Shown one piece after another: positions 9,373 through 18,286 of a stretch of 64,000 nt of DNA. Location of the stretch: contig CAYWPR010000006.1 in NCBI GenBank assembly GCA_964460115.1, positions 1-64,000 on the forward strand, in the 5' to 3' direction. The first letter of the stretch is position 1, and the number at the start of each line of letters is the position of its first letter. The DNA comes from JAEUJZ01 sp964460115. GTDB lineage: Bacteria; Myxococcota_A; Polyangia; Palsa-1104; JAEUJZ01. Below the pieces are notes generated by a model. The model did no database searches. It worked only from the letters and a program-made list of their open reading frames with translations, and had not been told where the DNA came from. The position numbers and the translations under genes are program-made.

Positions 9373-11043
9373 TCAGCGTTTTATCGCACCAATGCGCGGA
9401 TGGGCATAAGGCCCCTCCCAGTAGCGCTGCCACAAGCTGCGCGGCGGCGTGGGCAAAAGCCACTCTTGATGGAGCAGCGGCGTGGAATTGCGCAGATCGA
9501 CCATGGTGTATTCGTACACGCGCCAGACGGCATAGCGGTGGATAAGCTGGTTCAAAAGAGTCTGCTCTTGGGGATTGCGCAGGGGTTCCATGAGAATCAG
9601 GACGGAATTTTCGTGCTCTTTTGCCGGGAGCGCCAGAAACCAGGTCAGGCTTGGCGTGGCGATCACATTGCGATCCAAATCAAAGTACAGATCTTTGCGA
9701 ATGATGAAACTGGCATGGTTATAAATACGATCCGCGGGCGTGGTCGAGGCGAGTACGCGCTGCAGAAAAGCTCGCGGATGCAATTCGGGATTGTAAGTCG
9801 GCAAAAGCGGCACGCCGCCCCAGAGCCGGCTTTGCAAAAGCGCCCGCCAGGAAAGCGGCGCGGTGGTGCCGCACAAAAGCAGCGCCGCGCTGGCCGCGAC
9901 AAGCTTTGGCAAATTCGGCCGCTTCTGCCACAGCCAGCCGCTTGCCGCATACACCGCCGCAACCACTTCGACGCCGGCGATTGCGGACAGCACCCCGCCA
10001 TAGAGCAAACGATAAAGATGGATAAGAACGCCGTTGCGCAAAAGCAGCGTATAGCTGACAAGCGCAAACGCGAACGAGACGGCAACGAGGTCGCGCGGCA
10101 AAAGCCGACGGCGAAACGCCCGCAGAATCAGCAAAAAGAGCCAGGCGCTTATCGCCCACAAAAGCGGGCGGCCAAAAAGTTCGTGCGCTCCTTCCGAAAT
10201 GCCCTGCCAAGTCTGCGCCCAGCTCGGGCCGGCGGAACGAAGCTGGTAGGACTCGCGCATTTCGGCTAGATGTGCCGTTTTCCACACGATGGCGCCATGC
10301 AAAAGCAGCGGCAAAAGCCCCGCCCCGATGAACAGTAAAACCCAGGCCAAAAAGCGACCGCGCCGGCGCAATCCCAAGTACAAAGCATGCAGACCCGGCA
10401 AAATGGCTGCCAAATAAGGGCTCCATTCGAAAAGCCCGGCCATCATCATGCAAAAAAGCGCGCCGCAGCCGGCTGTCCAGCGCCCGCTTTGTATCCAGTC
10501 TAGATACCCCAAATAAAATCCCAGCATGCAGGCGATGCCGGGAATGCCAACGTCAATATGTGGTGCGAACCATACATGTATGGGCACAAGCACAAACAGC
10601 GCCCCGCCAAGGACCGCTTGCCACCAACCCCAATGCCGGCGCAATAAGCTGACAAATAGACTATAAGCCAAAGCGCTGGCCAAAAGCGCCGCGGCGCGTA
10701 CGGTCACTTCGCGCTGGCCCAAAACCAGCATGGTCAAGGTCACTAGCTGGTGCGTCAGAATCGGATGATGAAGGTAGTAGGACGTACGCTCGGGTTTGGA
10801 CCAGCCCGGAGAGTTGCTCGGCAGAATTTCGTGATGACGCAGCGTGTGACGCGCTCGCGTCGAGTATTCGCCGGCATGATAGCCGTAGTGACCCCAGACA
10901 AAAGGGCCGCCGCCGCCATAAAGTCCAAAGGCGACAAGCAGTAGAAATAGCGCCGCCAATACACTGCGTAGCCACCACGCGGATAAGGAGCCGAAATGCG
11001 CCAATGAAGTTTGGCGGTCCGACCGAGGAGAGGCGGGCTGCAT
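9373..11043 (-). CDS. Membrane glycosyltransferase, GT39/PMT-like (GT-C fold)
   Basis: This is a 556-residue polytopic membrane protein. After the first transmembrane helix there is a large loop with GHYGYHAGEYSTRARH, the Asp/Glu-containing loop position typical of PMT_2-type GT-C enzymes (the usual DE pair is not clear here). A second signature is YYLHHPILTHQLVTL, of the kind found in dolichyl- or undecaprenyl-phosphate sugar transferases. About eleven more hydrophobic helices follow, then a soluble C-terminal part. It is the second GT-C enzyme within 4 kb, so the two may decorate the same envelope glycan. It is divergent from the PEGA kinase gene. Confidence 0.7.
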   Translation of the reverse strand: MQPASPRSDRQTSLAHFGSLSAWWLRSVLAALFLLLVAFGLYGGGGPFVWGHYGYHAGEYSTRARHTLRHHEILPSNSPGWSKPERTSYYLHHPILTHQLVTLTMLVLGQREVTVRAAALLASALAYSLFVSLLRRHWGWWQAVLGGALFVLVPIHVWFAPHIDVGIPGIACMLGFYLGYLDWIQSGRWTAGCGALFCMMMAGLFEWSPYLAAILPGLHALYLGLRRRGRFLAWVLLFIGAGLLPLLLHGAIVWKTAHLAEMRESYQLRSAGPSWAQTWQGISEGAHELFGRPLLWAISAWLFLLILRAFRRRLLPRDLVAVSFAFALVSYTLLLRNGVLIHLYRLLYGGVLSAIAGVEVVAAVYAASGWLWQKRPNLPKLVAASAALLLCGTTAPLSWRALLQSRLWGGVPLLPTYNPELHPRAFLQRVLASTTPADRIYNHASFIIRKDLYFDLDRNVIATPSLTWFLALPAKEHENSVLILMEPLRNPQEQTLLNQLIHRYAVWRVYEYTMVDLRNSTPLLHQEWLLPTPPRSLWQRYWEGPYAHPRIGAIKR

Positions 11044-11131
11044 GCGGGGCTACCCTAGCATAACGAATGGAGATTACGGCACAAGACACCGCCCCTTGCG
11101 TGATGGTATAGTGGCTGCTGGAAGCCGAAGA

Positions 11132-12637
11132 GTGACCCTCGAGCGGATAGGCCCATATCGCATCGTGCGCAAGATCGGAGAAGGCGGCATGGGCGCCGTC
11201 CTGGAAGCGATACAGGAGCCGATCGAACGGCGCGTGGCGCTGAAAGTTTTGCACCGCAAATATGCGCTGGAACCGCAGATTACGGCGCGTTTTTTCAACG
11301 AGGCTCGCGCCGTCAACCTCATCGATCATCCGGGCATCGTGCAGGTCTCTGACTACGGACAGATTGAAGACGGCACCGCTTATTTGGTGATGGAGTTTCT
11401 CAAGGGCGAGACGCTGAACCGGCGCATCAAGCGCATGCCGCTTGGCATTGCCGATATTTTGCGCATTGCTCGTCAGCTTGCGGCGGCGCTGGCGGCGGCG
11501 CACGAAAAAAATGTATTACACCGCGACCTGAAGCCCGACAACATCATGCTCGTGCCCGACCCGGAAAGTGACATTCCGGGGCGCGAGCGCATAAAGCTAC
11601 TGGATTTCGGCATTGCCAAGGTTTTGCCAAACGCCGATGGAGACGAAAGTCCCAAGACCGCCACCGACGTGGTGATGGGCACGCCGCGCTACATGGCGCC
11701 TGAGCAGTGCCGCGGCGGCGGCAGTGTCATCGACGGCAAGGCCGATGTCTATTCATTGGGCGTGCTTTTGTACGAGCTTTTGGCCGGTCAGCCGCCTTTT
11801 TCCGGAGCGGCGGGAGAAGTGCTGGCCATGCATATTTACGAGCAGCCGCGCCCTTTGCGCGAGCTGGCGCCGCAAGTTTCCGAAGATATATGCAATCTGG
11901 TGCATCGGCTGCTTGCCAAAAAGAAAGAAGATCGGCCGAGCATGGCCGAGGTGCAGACGGTCCTGGAACAGCTTTCGGTGCGCAATTCGACTGGGGCTTT
12001 GCCAACGCTGCCTGGAGCGATGTCGTCGGGACTGTACGCCGCGGCCGACGCCAGTGACTCTAAGGCGGCAAAAAGCGACGGGGCGGCGCAGGCTTCCACG
12101 CTGGGCCTATCTAGCGGTCAGCAAAATCCCATGCCGCGCGGAAACCGCCGCACGCGGCTGCTCATTCCGGCCGCGACCTTTGTCGTGACTTTTGTTTTGG
12201 GCATAGGCCTTTGGAAAAGCTTGCATACGCCCGTGCCCCGCCCCGTGCTTTCTGCCAAAGATGCGTCTTCTGCGGGGGAAGAAAAAGTCGTCAGCATGGC
12301 CGTGCCGCTCGTCCATTTCGTCATTCGCACTCGGCCGTCCGGCGCGCAAGTACTAGGCAGCGACGACAAATTGCTTGGAACGACCCCCTGGATCCATGAG
12401 CAGCCCAAATCTCCCGGACGGCTCGACATCAAATTGCGTCTCAAAGATCATGCCGAGAAGCTCGTACAGCTTGACAGCAATGCGGATGCCAATCTGGACG
12501 AGAAGCTAGAGCCAGAGAAAAAACCCGGTCGGTCGAGCACCGGGGGCAGCGGACGATCCGGAGGCACAGGGCGCAAGGGCGCAAACTCGACCGGCAAAAA
12601 CGGGATCAAAACCGGAGTCGAAAAGCTGGTCGATTGA
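11132..12637 (+). CDS. Membrane-anchored Ser/Thr protein kinase with PEGA domain
   Basis: The N-terminal half is a complete PknB-type kinase: glycine loop KIGEGGMG, VALKVLHRK with the ATP-binding Lys, catalytic loop LHRDLKPDN, LLDFGIAK, and MAPEQC. One transmembrane helix follows at about 12157-12216, then an external PEGA-like domain (FVIRTRPSGAQV, about 12310-12480) and a basic Gly/Ser-rich tail. PEGA kinases sense envelope signals and phosphorylate cytoplasmic targets. An ATG at 11042 overlaps the divergent glycosyltransferase start; the GTG at 11132, with GGAAG seven bases before it and MTLERIGPYRI after it, is a better start and gives 501 residues. Confidence 0.9.
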   Translation: MTLERIGPYRIVRKIGEGGMGAVLEAIQEPIERRVALKVLHRKYALEPQITARFFNEARAVNLIDHPGIVQVSDYGQIEDGTAYLVMEFLKGETLNRRIKRMPLGIADILRIARQLAAALAAAHEKNVLHRDLKPDNIMLVPDPESDIPGRERIKLLDFGIAKVLPNADGDESPKTATDVVMGTPRYMAPEQCRGGGSVIDGKADVYSLGVLLYELLAGQPPFSGAAGEVLAMHIYEQPRPLRELAPQVSEDICNLVHRLLAKKKEDRPSMAEVQTVLEQLSVRNSTGALPTLPGAMSSGLYAAADASDSKAAKSDGAAQASTLGLSSGQQNPMPRGNRRTRLLIPAATFVVTFVLGIGLWKSLHTPVPRPVLSAKDASSAGEEKVVSMAVPLVHFVIRTRPSGAQVLGSDDKLLGTTPWIHEQPKSPGRLDIKLRLKDHAEKLVQLDSNADANLDEKLEPEKKPGRSSTGGSGRSGGTGRKGANSTGKNGIKTGVEKLVD

Positions 12638-12668
12638 GCGGCGGAAGTAGCCTCTGCTTTTTTCCGAT

Positions 12669-12674
12669 TATAAT
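12669..12674 (+). promoter_or_regulatory. Possible -10 box (TATAAT) before the zinc-ribbon/KefB pair
   Basis: A perfect TATAAT lies about 24 bases before the start of the zinc-ribbon gene in the 60-base gap after the kinase gene. No convincing -35 box is seen at the usual spacing, so this is only a candidate. Confidence 0.3.
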
Positions 12675-12697
12675 TACGCCACGCGCAGGAGGCTTCT

Positions 12698-12886
12698 ATG
12701 GCCAGCCCGATTCATGGTGCCGCTGGTATGATCGGACGCAAACGTACATGTCCACGCTGCGGGCACCGCCAGACAGTTCCAGTCATCGTCACCAAGCACA
12801 GCGTTACCTGCCGTCGCTGTGGTGCGCAAATTCCGCCCCAGCCGCGTCCTGACACTGCCGCCGTCAAAAACCCCCGGAGAACTTAA
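12698..12886 (+). CDS. Small zinc-ribbon protein
   Basis: This is a 62-residue basic protein with two Cys-x-x-Cys knuckles, CPRCGH and CRRCGA, seventeen residues apart, which predicts one bound zinc ion. A strong ribosome-binding site (AGGAGG) precedes the ATG. The stop codon TAA overlaps the ATG of the downstream cation/proton antiporter (TAATG), so translation of the two is coupled. Function is unknown; small zinc ribbons often bind nucleic acid or protein. The tight coupling suggests a role linked to the antiporter (inference). Confidence 0.75.
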   Translation: MASPIHGAAGMIGRKRTCPRCGHRQTVPVIVTKHSVTCRRCGAQIPPQPRPDTAAVKNPRRT

Positions 12887-14994
12887 TGGACGGGCATACT
12901 TTTCTAAAAGCGCTGGCCACCGTGATCTGCGTGGCCGCTGTGATGACCGTGCTGTTTGCGCGGCTGCGCTTGCCGGTGGTGCTTGGACACGTGCTGGCCG
13001 GCCTGGTGGTCGGCCCCTATATTCCGATTCCGCTCGTCGCGGATACCGCTGTGGTCAAGACGCTTTCGGAATTGGGGGTGACGCTTTTGATGTTTTCTCT
13101 GGGTCTTGACTTCAGCCTGCGCAAACTGGTGCGCGTCGGACCGACCGCCGGCCTCATTATGATCATCGAAGTCAGCACCATGATGGGGCTAGGCTACTTT
13201 GTCGGCCGGCTTCTCGGCTGGCAGCCGCTGGAAGCGATTTTTACCGGCGCCATCGTTTCGATCTCAAGCACCATGATCATCGCCAAAAGTTTTTCCGAAC
13301 AGCGCATGGAGCGCGGTCATGTCGAGCTGGTGTTCGGAATTCTCGTGTTTGAAGATCTGATGGCCATTTTGCTTTTGGCGGCGCTGACCACTTTGTCCAC
13401 GGGCTCGCTGTCGGCGGGGGCGCTTTTGGGAACCGCAGCCCGTCTCGTGGCATTTTTGCTGGGGCTTTTGGCCGTCGGAATTTTGCTGATTCCGCGGCTC
13501 GTGCGCACCGTGGCCAAGCGCGGCAGCGCCGAAACGCTTTTGCTTTTGTGCATCGGGCTGTGCTTTGCGGTGGCGCTTTTGGCGCAGGCTTTTGGCTATT
13601 CGGTGGCACTCGGCGCGTTCATCTGCGGCTCGCTCGTGGCCGAATCAGGAGCCAGCAAACGCATTGAGCCGCTTTTGCATCCGCTGCGCGATTTATTCGG
13701 AGCCATATTTTTTGTTTCGGTGGGCATGTCCATCAATCCAAAGATTCTTTTGAGCTATTGGCGCGAAGGAGCGCTTTTGACCGGCGTAGTCATTGGCGGC
13801 AAAATCGCTGGCGTTAGCCTCGGCGCATTGCTGACCGGCCACAGCCTGCGCGGCTCGGTGCAGGCGGCGATGGCATTGGCCCAGATCGGCGAGTTCTCAT
13901 TCATCCTGGCCGGTCTTGGCGCAGCCCAGGGGGCGACGCGAGAGTTTTTATATCCAGTGGCGGTCGGCGTCTCGGTGATTACCGCACTTTTGACGCCATT
14001 TCAAATGCGTGCCTCCTTGCCGGTGGCCACGTATCTAGACCGCCGGCTGCCGCATCCCTTGCAGCATTTTCTAACGATGTATGCCGCCTGGGTAGAGCGC
14101 TTGCGCAGCCAACGCCCCGGCGAACGCTCGGCAGCTCGGCGGCTGGCCGCGCTGATTCTGGTGGACGACGTCTGCCTGGCCGGTCTTTACATCGGAGCAG
14201 GAATTGGCGCCAGCCGTCTGCAAGCCATCATCGAACAGGCCTTGCGCATGGGACCTTTTATCTCCGGAATCATTCTGGCCGGACTGGCGCTCGTCTTCTC
14301 AATTCCTTTTTGGGTCGGACTCGTGCGAACCTCGGGACGGCTCGGACAAGAGCTGGCAGCGCGGGTCATTGCACCCCCGCAGCCAAATACCGCGGATCTT
14401 GGGGCCGCGCCGCGGCGCGCGCTGGCGCTAACGCTGCACATTTTAGTGCTGCTAGTCGCCGGAGCTCCGCTTTTCGCGCTGACCCAATTGTTTTTGCCCT
14501 CTTTGCCCTGGCTGCTTGGAGTGCTGTTCTTTGTCGGGCTGGTCGCGATTTTTGGCGTCGCCTTTTGGCGCAGTACGACAAACCTTTTTGGCCATGCGCG
14601 CGCCGGTGCGCAGGCCATCGTCGAGGTTTTGGCCGAACAAAGTCACTCTGCGGATTCCGACCATGATTCCAGTGAGTCCTCGCCAGCGCTTTCCGAGCTT
14701 TTGAGCGGACTCGGGACGTGGACCACCTATCGCGTTGCACCAAGCGATCCCTGCGTGGGAAAAACGCTGGCCCAACTGAACCTGCGCGGGCTTACCGGGG
14801 CCACGGTTCTGGCCGTGCAGCGTAAAAACGGCAGCGAGACCGCCCCAAGCGCGCAAGAACGGCTACGGGCCGATGATGTGCTGGTGCTTTTGGGCAATGC
14901 CGCAGCCGTACAAAGTGCACGCCAGTTGCTAAGCGGCCAAGCCGCAGAGCCCACGGATGCCCACTACGAATTTTTCGCCGTTTTAGACCGCTAA
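12886..14994 (+). CDS. CPA2 monovalent cation:proton antiporter, KefB/YbaL-like, with TrkA-C domain
   Basis: The 702-residue protein has an N-terminal antiporter domain of about 12 helices (to about residue 385) with LGHVLAGLVVGPYIP and GVTLLMFSLGLDFS, characteristic of the KefB/CPA2 group that exchanges K+ or Na+ for protons. After it come a second hydrophobic part with about four helices and a cytoplasmic C-terminal TrkA_C (RCK-C) domain of about 80 residues, beginning near TYRVAPSDPCVGKTLAQL, which usually binds a ligand and gates transport. No full RCK-N nucleotide-binding domain is visible, unlike E. coli KefB. It is coupled to the upstream zinc-ribbon gene by overlapping stop and start codons. 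Confidence 0.88.
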   Translation: MDGHTFLKALATVICVAAVMTVLFARLRLPVVLGHVLAGLVVGPYIPIPLVADTAVVKTLSELGVTLLMFSLGLDFSLRKLVRVGPTAGLIMIIEVSTMMGLGYFVGRLLGWQPLEAIFTGAIVSISSTMIIAKSFSEQRMERGHVELVFGILVFEDLMAILLLAALTTLSTGSLSAGALLGTAARLVAFLLGLLAVGILLIPRLVRTVAKRGSAETLLLLCIGLCFAVALLAQAFGYSVALGAFICGSLVAESGASKRIEPLLHPLRDLFGAIFFVSVGMSINPKILLSYWREGALLTGVVIGGKIAGVSLGALLTGHSLRGSVQAAMALAQIGEFSFILAGLGAAQGATREFLYPVAVGVSVITALLTPFQMRASLPVATYLDRRLPHPLQHFLTMYAAWVERLRSQRPGERSAARRLAALILVDDVCLAGLYIGAGIGASRLQAIIEQALRMGPFISGIILAGLALVFSIPFWVGLVRTSGRLGQELAARVIAPPQPNTADLGAAPRRALALTLHILVLLVAGAPLFALTQLFLPSLPWLLGVLFFVGLVAIFGVAFWRSTTNLFGHARAGAQAIVEVLAEQSHSADSDHDSSESSPALSELLSGLGTWTTYRVAPSDPCVGKTLAQLNLRGLTGATVLAVQRKNGSETAPSAQERLRADDVLVLLGNAAAVQSARQLLSGQAAEPTDAHYEFFAVLDR

Positions 14995-15059
14995 GCTCAC
15001 GCTGCGTATTTTTTCACCGTAGCGAGGAGAAATCCGCCGGACGTGATACAAGTCCGAAA

Positions 15060-15968
15060 ATGAGTACGCGGTCCAGGTTCTTTTCATTCTTGCTCGCCCT
15101 GCTGCCGCTCGCTGCGGGGTGTGCCGCAAAAAAGCCGTTGCCGGATGCTCAAGCGACGACGGCCAAGGTCGAGATCGAGACACTTGTACGCGGTCAGTAT
15201 GCCGCCATCGAGCGCGGCGATCTTACGGCGTGGGCAACGGCGTTCTCGCCGGACGTGCTCCTAATTGGCACGGATCCCGGCGAAGTCATGCTGGGTCGAG
15301 ATACCGTGCTGACACGGATGAACAAGTCGGCAGGTACGCGAATGGCGGCGGAGCTGCGACGCGAGTATCGCTCGACGCGGCTGCACATTGGAATCGCGCC
15401 GGACGGACGGGCCGCCTGGGTCGCGGATCGCATCGAGTACAAGTTGCAGGGAGCCGGCATCGACAAGACGGTGTGGTTTCGCATGAGCGAGGTGCTCAGC
15501 AAGACCGCGACCGGGTGGGAGATTCGCGTTGCGCACTACTCGATCGCAGTTCCCGACGAGCGCGCCTTCGCGACAGATTGGCCGCTTCCCGTCGAGATCC
15601 CGGAAAATTCAGCGCCAGACGTTGCCATCGCAGCGCTAATTTCCACGGGGCCCGTCGAGCATTTTCCGGTGGATTTTGCGAATCGCCAAGACGTGCTGCT
15701 CATTGGCACTTCCGAAAAGGAGTGGATCGCCAGCGGTCCCGCGGTGCAGCGCTTCACCGGCCAGGGAAAGCCCAGCAAGCTTCGAGTCAGTCGGCGCGGC
15801 GGCGTGCACACCGGCATTGCCTCGTCTTTAGCCTGGGCGGCATGGAACGGCAGTCTGAGCCTGCCAGAGCAGCCGACGCTGCCTGTGCGGATCCTCTCGA
15901 TCCTTTTGCGCAGCGGCGACGGCTTTAGCAAAGTATCGGAGCACGTCTCAATCGCGGTCCCCGACTGA
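15060..15968 (+). CDS. Lipoprotein with two NTF2/SnoaL-like domains
   Basis: The 302-residue precursor has a lipoprotein signal peptide ending in the lipobox LAAGC (Cys about residue 21). The first half is an SnoaL/DUF4440-type domain (AAIERGDLTAWATAFSPDV). The second half is a diverged copy: VLLIGTDPGE in the first matches VLLIGTSEKE in the second, and SIAVPDE matches SIAVPD at the end of each copy. Such domains bind small molecules or act as enzymes; no active site can be named. It probably sits on a membrane facing the periplasm. It stands alone between the antiporter and the M2 peptidase. Confidence 0.8.
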   Translation: MSTRSRFFSFLLALLPLAAGCAAKKPLPDAQATTAKVEIETLVRGQYAAIERGDLTAWATAFSPDVLLIGTDPGEVMLGRDTVLTRMNKSAGTRMAAELRREYRSTRLHIGIAPDGRAAWVADRIEYKLQGAGIDKTVWFRMSEVLSKTATGWEIRVAHYSIAVPDERAFATDWPLPVEIPENSAPDVAIAALISTGPVEHFPVDFANRQDVLLIGTSEKEWIASGPAVQRFTGQGKPSKLRVSRRGGVHTGIASSLAWAAWNGSLSLPEQPTLPVRILSILLRSGDGFSKVSEHVSIAVPD

Positions 15969-16076
15969 TCGCGTAAGTGGGATCAGAACGGGATCGCACA
16001 TTCGTTCAATCCAAAGAGAACCACGCACCAAAAAAGGAAAGGGTTCGACGACGATGAGGAATTCAGTATTTGGAAT

Positions 16077-16093
16077 CGAGCTGCTGCAGCTCG
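16077..16093. repeat. Perfect 17-base palindrome upstream of the M2 peptidase
   Basis: The arms CGAGCTGC and GCAGCTCG are separated by a single T. It lies about 70 bases before the peptidase gene in the 195-base gap after the lipoprotein gene. It could be an operator. It also falls inside a 25-codon open frame (16054-16131, preceded by AAGGAAAGGG), which could be a small peptide. Both readings are weak. Confidence 0.3.
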
Positions 16094-16163
16094 AGCGAAA
16101 GGCCACGAATGAATCAGCAAACAACATCTAAAAGCGCCCAAAAATTCATGCTATAGGGCGCAC

Positions 16164-18098
16164 ATGCAACAAGCTCCCAAACCAAAGCCTTCCATCCTTT
16201 TCACATCGCTACAAGCGGCAGCGCTCCTAGTTTGCGGATCGCAGATGACCTGCACGCCCTGTGAACCCATCGCGCCGTTGCGCCAGGATCCGGTTCCGGT
16301 CAGCTCCGTGGCCCCGGAAAAGCCTGCCGCCCCCGCCGGCCCCACGGTTGAAGAAGCGCGAAACTTTCTTGAACATACGCAGGCGGAATTGCGGCAAGCC
16401 TGGAATCAGCGCGAGCGGCTGGGCTTTCTGCAAAACACCTACATTACTTACGACACCGAGACATTGAACGCGCAAGCCGGCGAGCAAGTAATGGAGCTCG
16501 AAGCGCGAAAAATCAAAGAAGCCAGTCGCTTTGATGGACTGACACTGCCCGCCGAAATGCGGCGCAAGTTCGACAATCTGAAGAATAGCCAAGTACTGGC
16601 CGCGCCCCCCGATCCTGCCGAGCGCGCCGAGCTTGCGCGCATTGCCGCGACCATGGAAGGCCATTACGGCAAGGCCCAGTATTGCCCGTCCAAGCCCACC
16701 GCGGCGGGACAAGCTCCTGCGGCGCCGGCCAAATGTCTGAACTTGGATGATCTGGAACGGATTCTGCGCCAAAGCCGCAGTTATGACGAACTGCTAAGCG
16801 CCTGGCAGGGCTGGCACGAGCAAGCCAAGGAACTGCGCACTCCTTATGCCCGCTATGTCGCCCTGGCCAACAAAGGTGCACGGTCGCAGGGCTACGCCGA
16901 TACTGGCGCGCTGTGGCGGGCCAAATACGACATGCCGCCCGAAGCATTTGAAAAAGACATCGAGCGGCTGTGGAATCAAGTCGAGCCGCTTTACAAATCC
17001 CTGCATTGCTATACGCGCATGCGTCTGCATGCCGTCTATGGTCAGCGCGTTCCGGCGGATGGACCGATTCCGGCGCATCTGCTTGGCAATATGTGGGCGC
17101 AGCACTGGGGCAATCTGTATACGCTGCTGGCGCCTCCCGGAAAAGGCCGCACGCTGGACATCGGAGTGGCGCTGCGTACCAAAAAAACCACTCCGCAGGG
17201 AGTGGTAAAGTACGGCGAGAATTTCTTTACTTCGATGGGCCTAGATCCGCTGCCGGATACGTTTTGGCAGCGTTCGATGTTTGTACGGCCACGCGATCGC
17301 GACGTCGTTTGCCACGCCAGCGCTTGGGATCTGAGCGCGCGCGGCGATCTGCGCCTTAAGATGTGCATAGAGCCTGATGAGGAAAACTTCCGCGTTGTTC
17401 ATCATGAGCTCGGTCATAACTACTACTATTGGTACTATCGCCACCTGCCGCCGCTGTTTCAATCCGGGGCCAATGACGGCTTTCATGAAGGCATCGGTGA
17501 TGCCATCGCGCTATCGATAACGCCCGCTTATCTAAAAAAGATCGGCCTGCTCGATCAAGTCAGTGAATCGCCCAGCGACGACGTAGCTTTTCTACTGCGC
17601 GATGCGCTGGAACGCGTTGCGTTTCTGCCGTTTGGCAAGCTGATTGATCAATGGCGCTGGCAGGTATTTAGCGGCCAGGTCCCGCCCGAGGCTTATAACA
17701 AAACCTGGTGGGAATTGCGCACGCGCTACCAAGGCGTGTCCGCGCCCACCGCACGGGGTGAAGAGTATTTCGACCCGGCGGCCAAGTATCACATTCCGGC
17801 CAACGTGCCTTATATGCGTTATTTTCTGGCGCGCTTTTTGGAATTCCAGTTTCACCGCGCCCTGTGTCAGGCTGCCGGACATAATGGACCGCTTTATAAA
17901 TGCTCGGTGTACGGCAACCGAGCCGCCGGCGACCGCTTAAAAGCCATGCTGCAAATGGGCGCCAGTAGGCCGTGGCAGGAAGCACTGCGCGCCATCGCCG
18001 GAACCGATCAAATCGATGCCGACGCGATGCTCGAATATTATCAGCCGCTTAGCGCCTGGCTGGCCGAGCAAACCAAGTCGCAAAAGTGCGGCTGGTAA
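16164..18098 (+). CDS. Peptidase M2 family (bacterial angiotensin-converting enzyme)
   Basis: The 644-residue protein carries the gluzincin zinc motif HELGH (His414, Glu415, His418) in HHELGHNYYYWYY and the third ligand Glu442 in GFHEGIGDAI. The 24-residue spacing from the second His to this Glu equals that of human ACE. M2 enzymes are zinc dipeptidyl carboxypeptidases. The N-terminal 30 residues include a hydrophobic stretch with LLVCGS and are probably a secretion signal, so the enzyme is likely extracytoplasmic. A hairpin follows the stop codon. The gene looks intact and of normal length. Confidence 0.93.
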   Translation: MQQAPKPKPSILFTSLQAAALLVCGSQMTCTPCEPIAPLRQDPVPVSSVAPEKPAAPAGPTVEEARNFLEHTQAELRQAWNQRERLGFLQNTYITYDTETLNAQAGEQVMELEARKIKEASRFDGLTLPAEMRRKFDNLKNSQVLAAPPDPAERAELARIAATMEGHYGKAQYCPSKPTAAGQAPAAPAKCLNLDDLERILRQSRSYDELLSAWQGWHEQAKELRTPYARYVALANKGARSQGYADTGALWRAKYDMPPEAFEKDIERLWNQVEPLYKSLHCYTRMRLHAVYGQRVPADGPIPAHLLGNMWAQHWGNLYTLLAPPGKGRTLDIGVALRTKKTTPQGVVKYGENFFTSMGLDPLPDTFWQRSMFVRPRDRDVVCHASAWDLSARGDLRLKMCIEPDEENFRVVHHELGHNYYYWYYRHLPPLFQSGANDGFHEGIGDAIALSITPAYLKKIGLLDQVSESPSDDVAFLLRDALERVAFLPFGKLIDQWRWQVFSGQVPPEAYNKTWWELRTRYQGVSAPTARGEEYFDPAAKYHIPANVPYMRYFLARFLEFQFHRALCQAAGHNGPLYKCSVYGNRAAGDRLKAMLQMGASRPWQEALRAIAGTDQIDADAMLEYYQPLSAWLAEQTKSQKCGW

Positions 18099-18112
18099 AG
18101 CGCCTCCGTTTC

Positions 18113-18134
18113 GGGCTGCCGGGTTAGGCAGCCC
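18113..18134 (+). terminator. Hairpin after the M2 peptidase gene
   Basis: GGGCTGCC and GGCAGCCC form an 8-bp perfect stem with a six-base loop 15 bases after the stop codon. There is no T run after it, so it may be an imperfect intrinsic terminator or an mRNA-stabilising hairpin. Confidence 0.5.
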
Positions 18135-18286
18135 TGCCCTCACAAACATTTACTTTGTAAAACTCTTCACTATCTAGCCTACCATCGGTGATGTGCGCGT
18201 AGAAGTGCATAATCGGCATGATTCCATTATCATGACAGGGCGCTGGCCTTACATGCACTGGCTAAAGCGCATTCGGAGGCGGCGAA

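Noticed and set aside
9325..10269. Long plus-strand frame antisense to the GT39-like gene
   Set aside because: Its product is low-complexity and lacks any domain, whereas the opposite strand encodes a clear membrane protein.
16054..16131. 25-codon open frame with a purine-rich site upstream
   Set aside because: Too short to judge, no recognisable product, and it overlaps a palindrome; kept only as a note in the palindrome entry.
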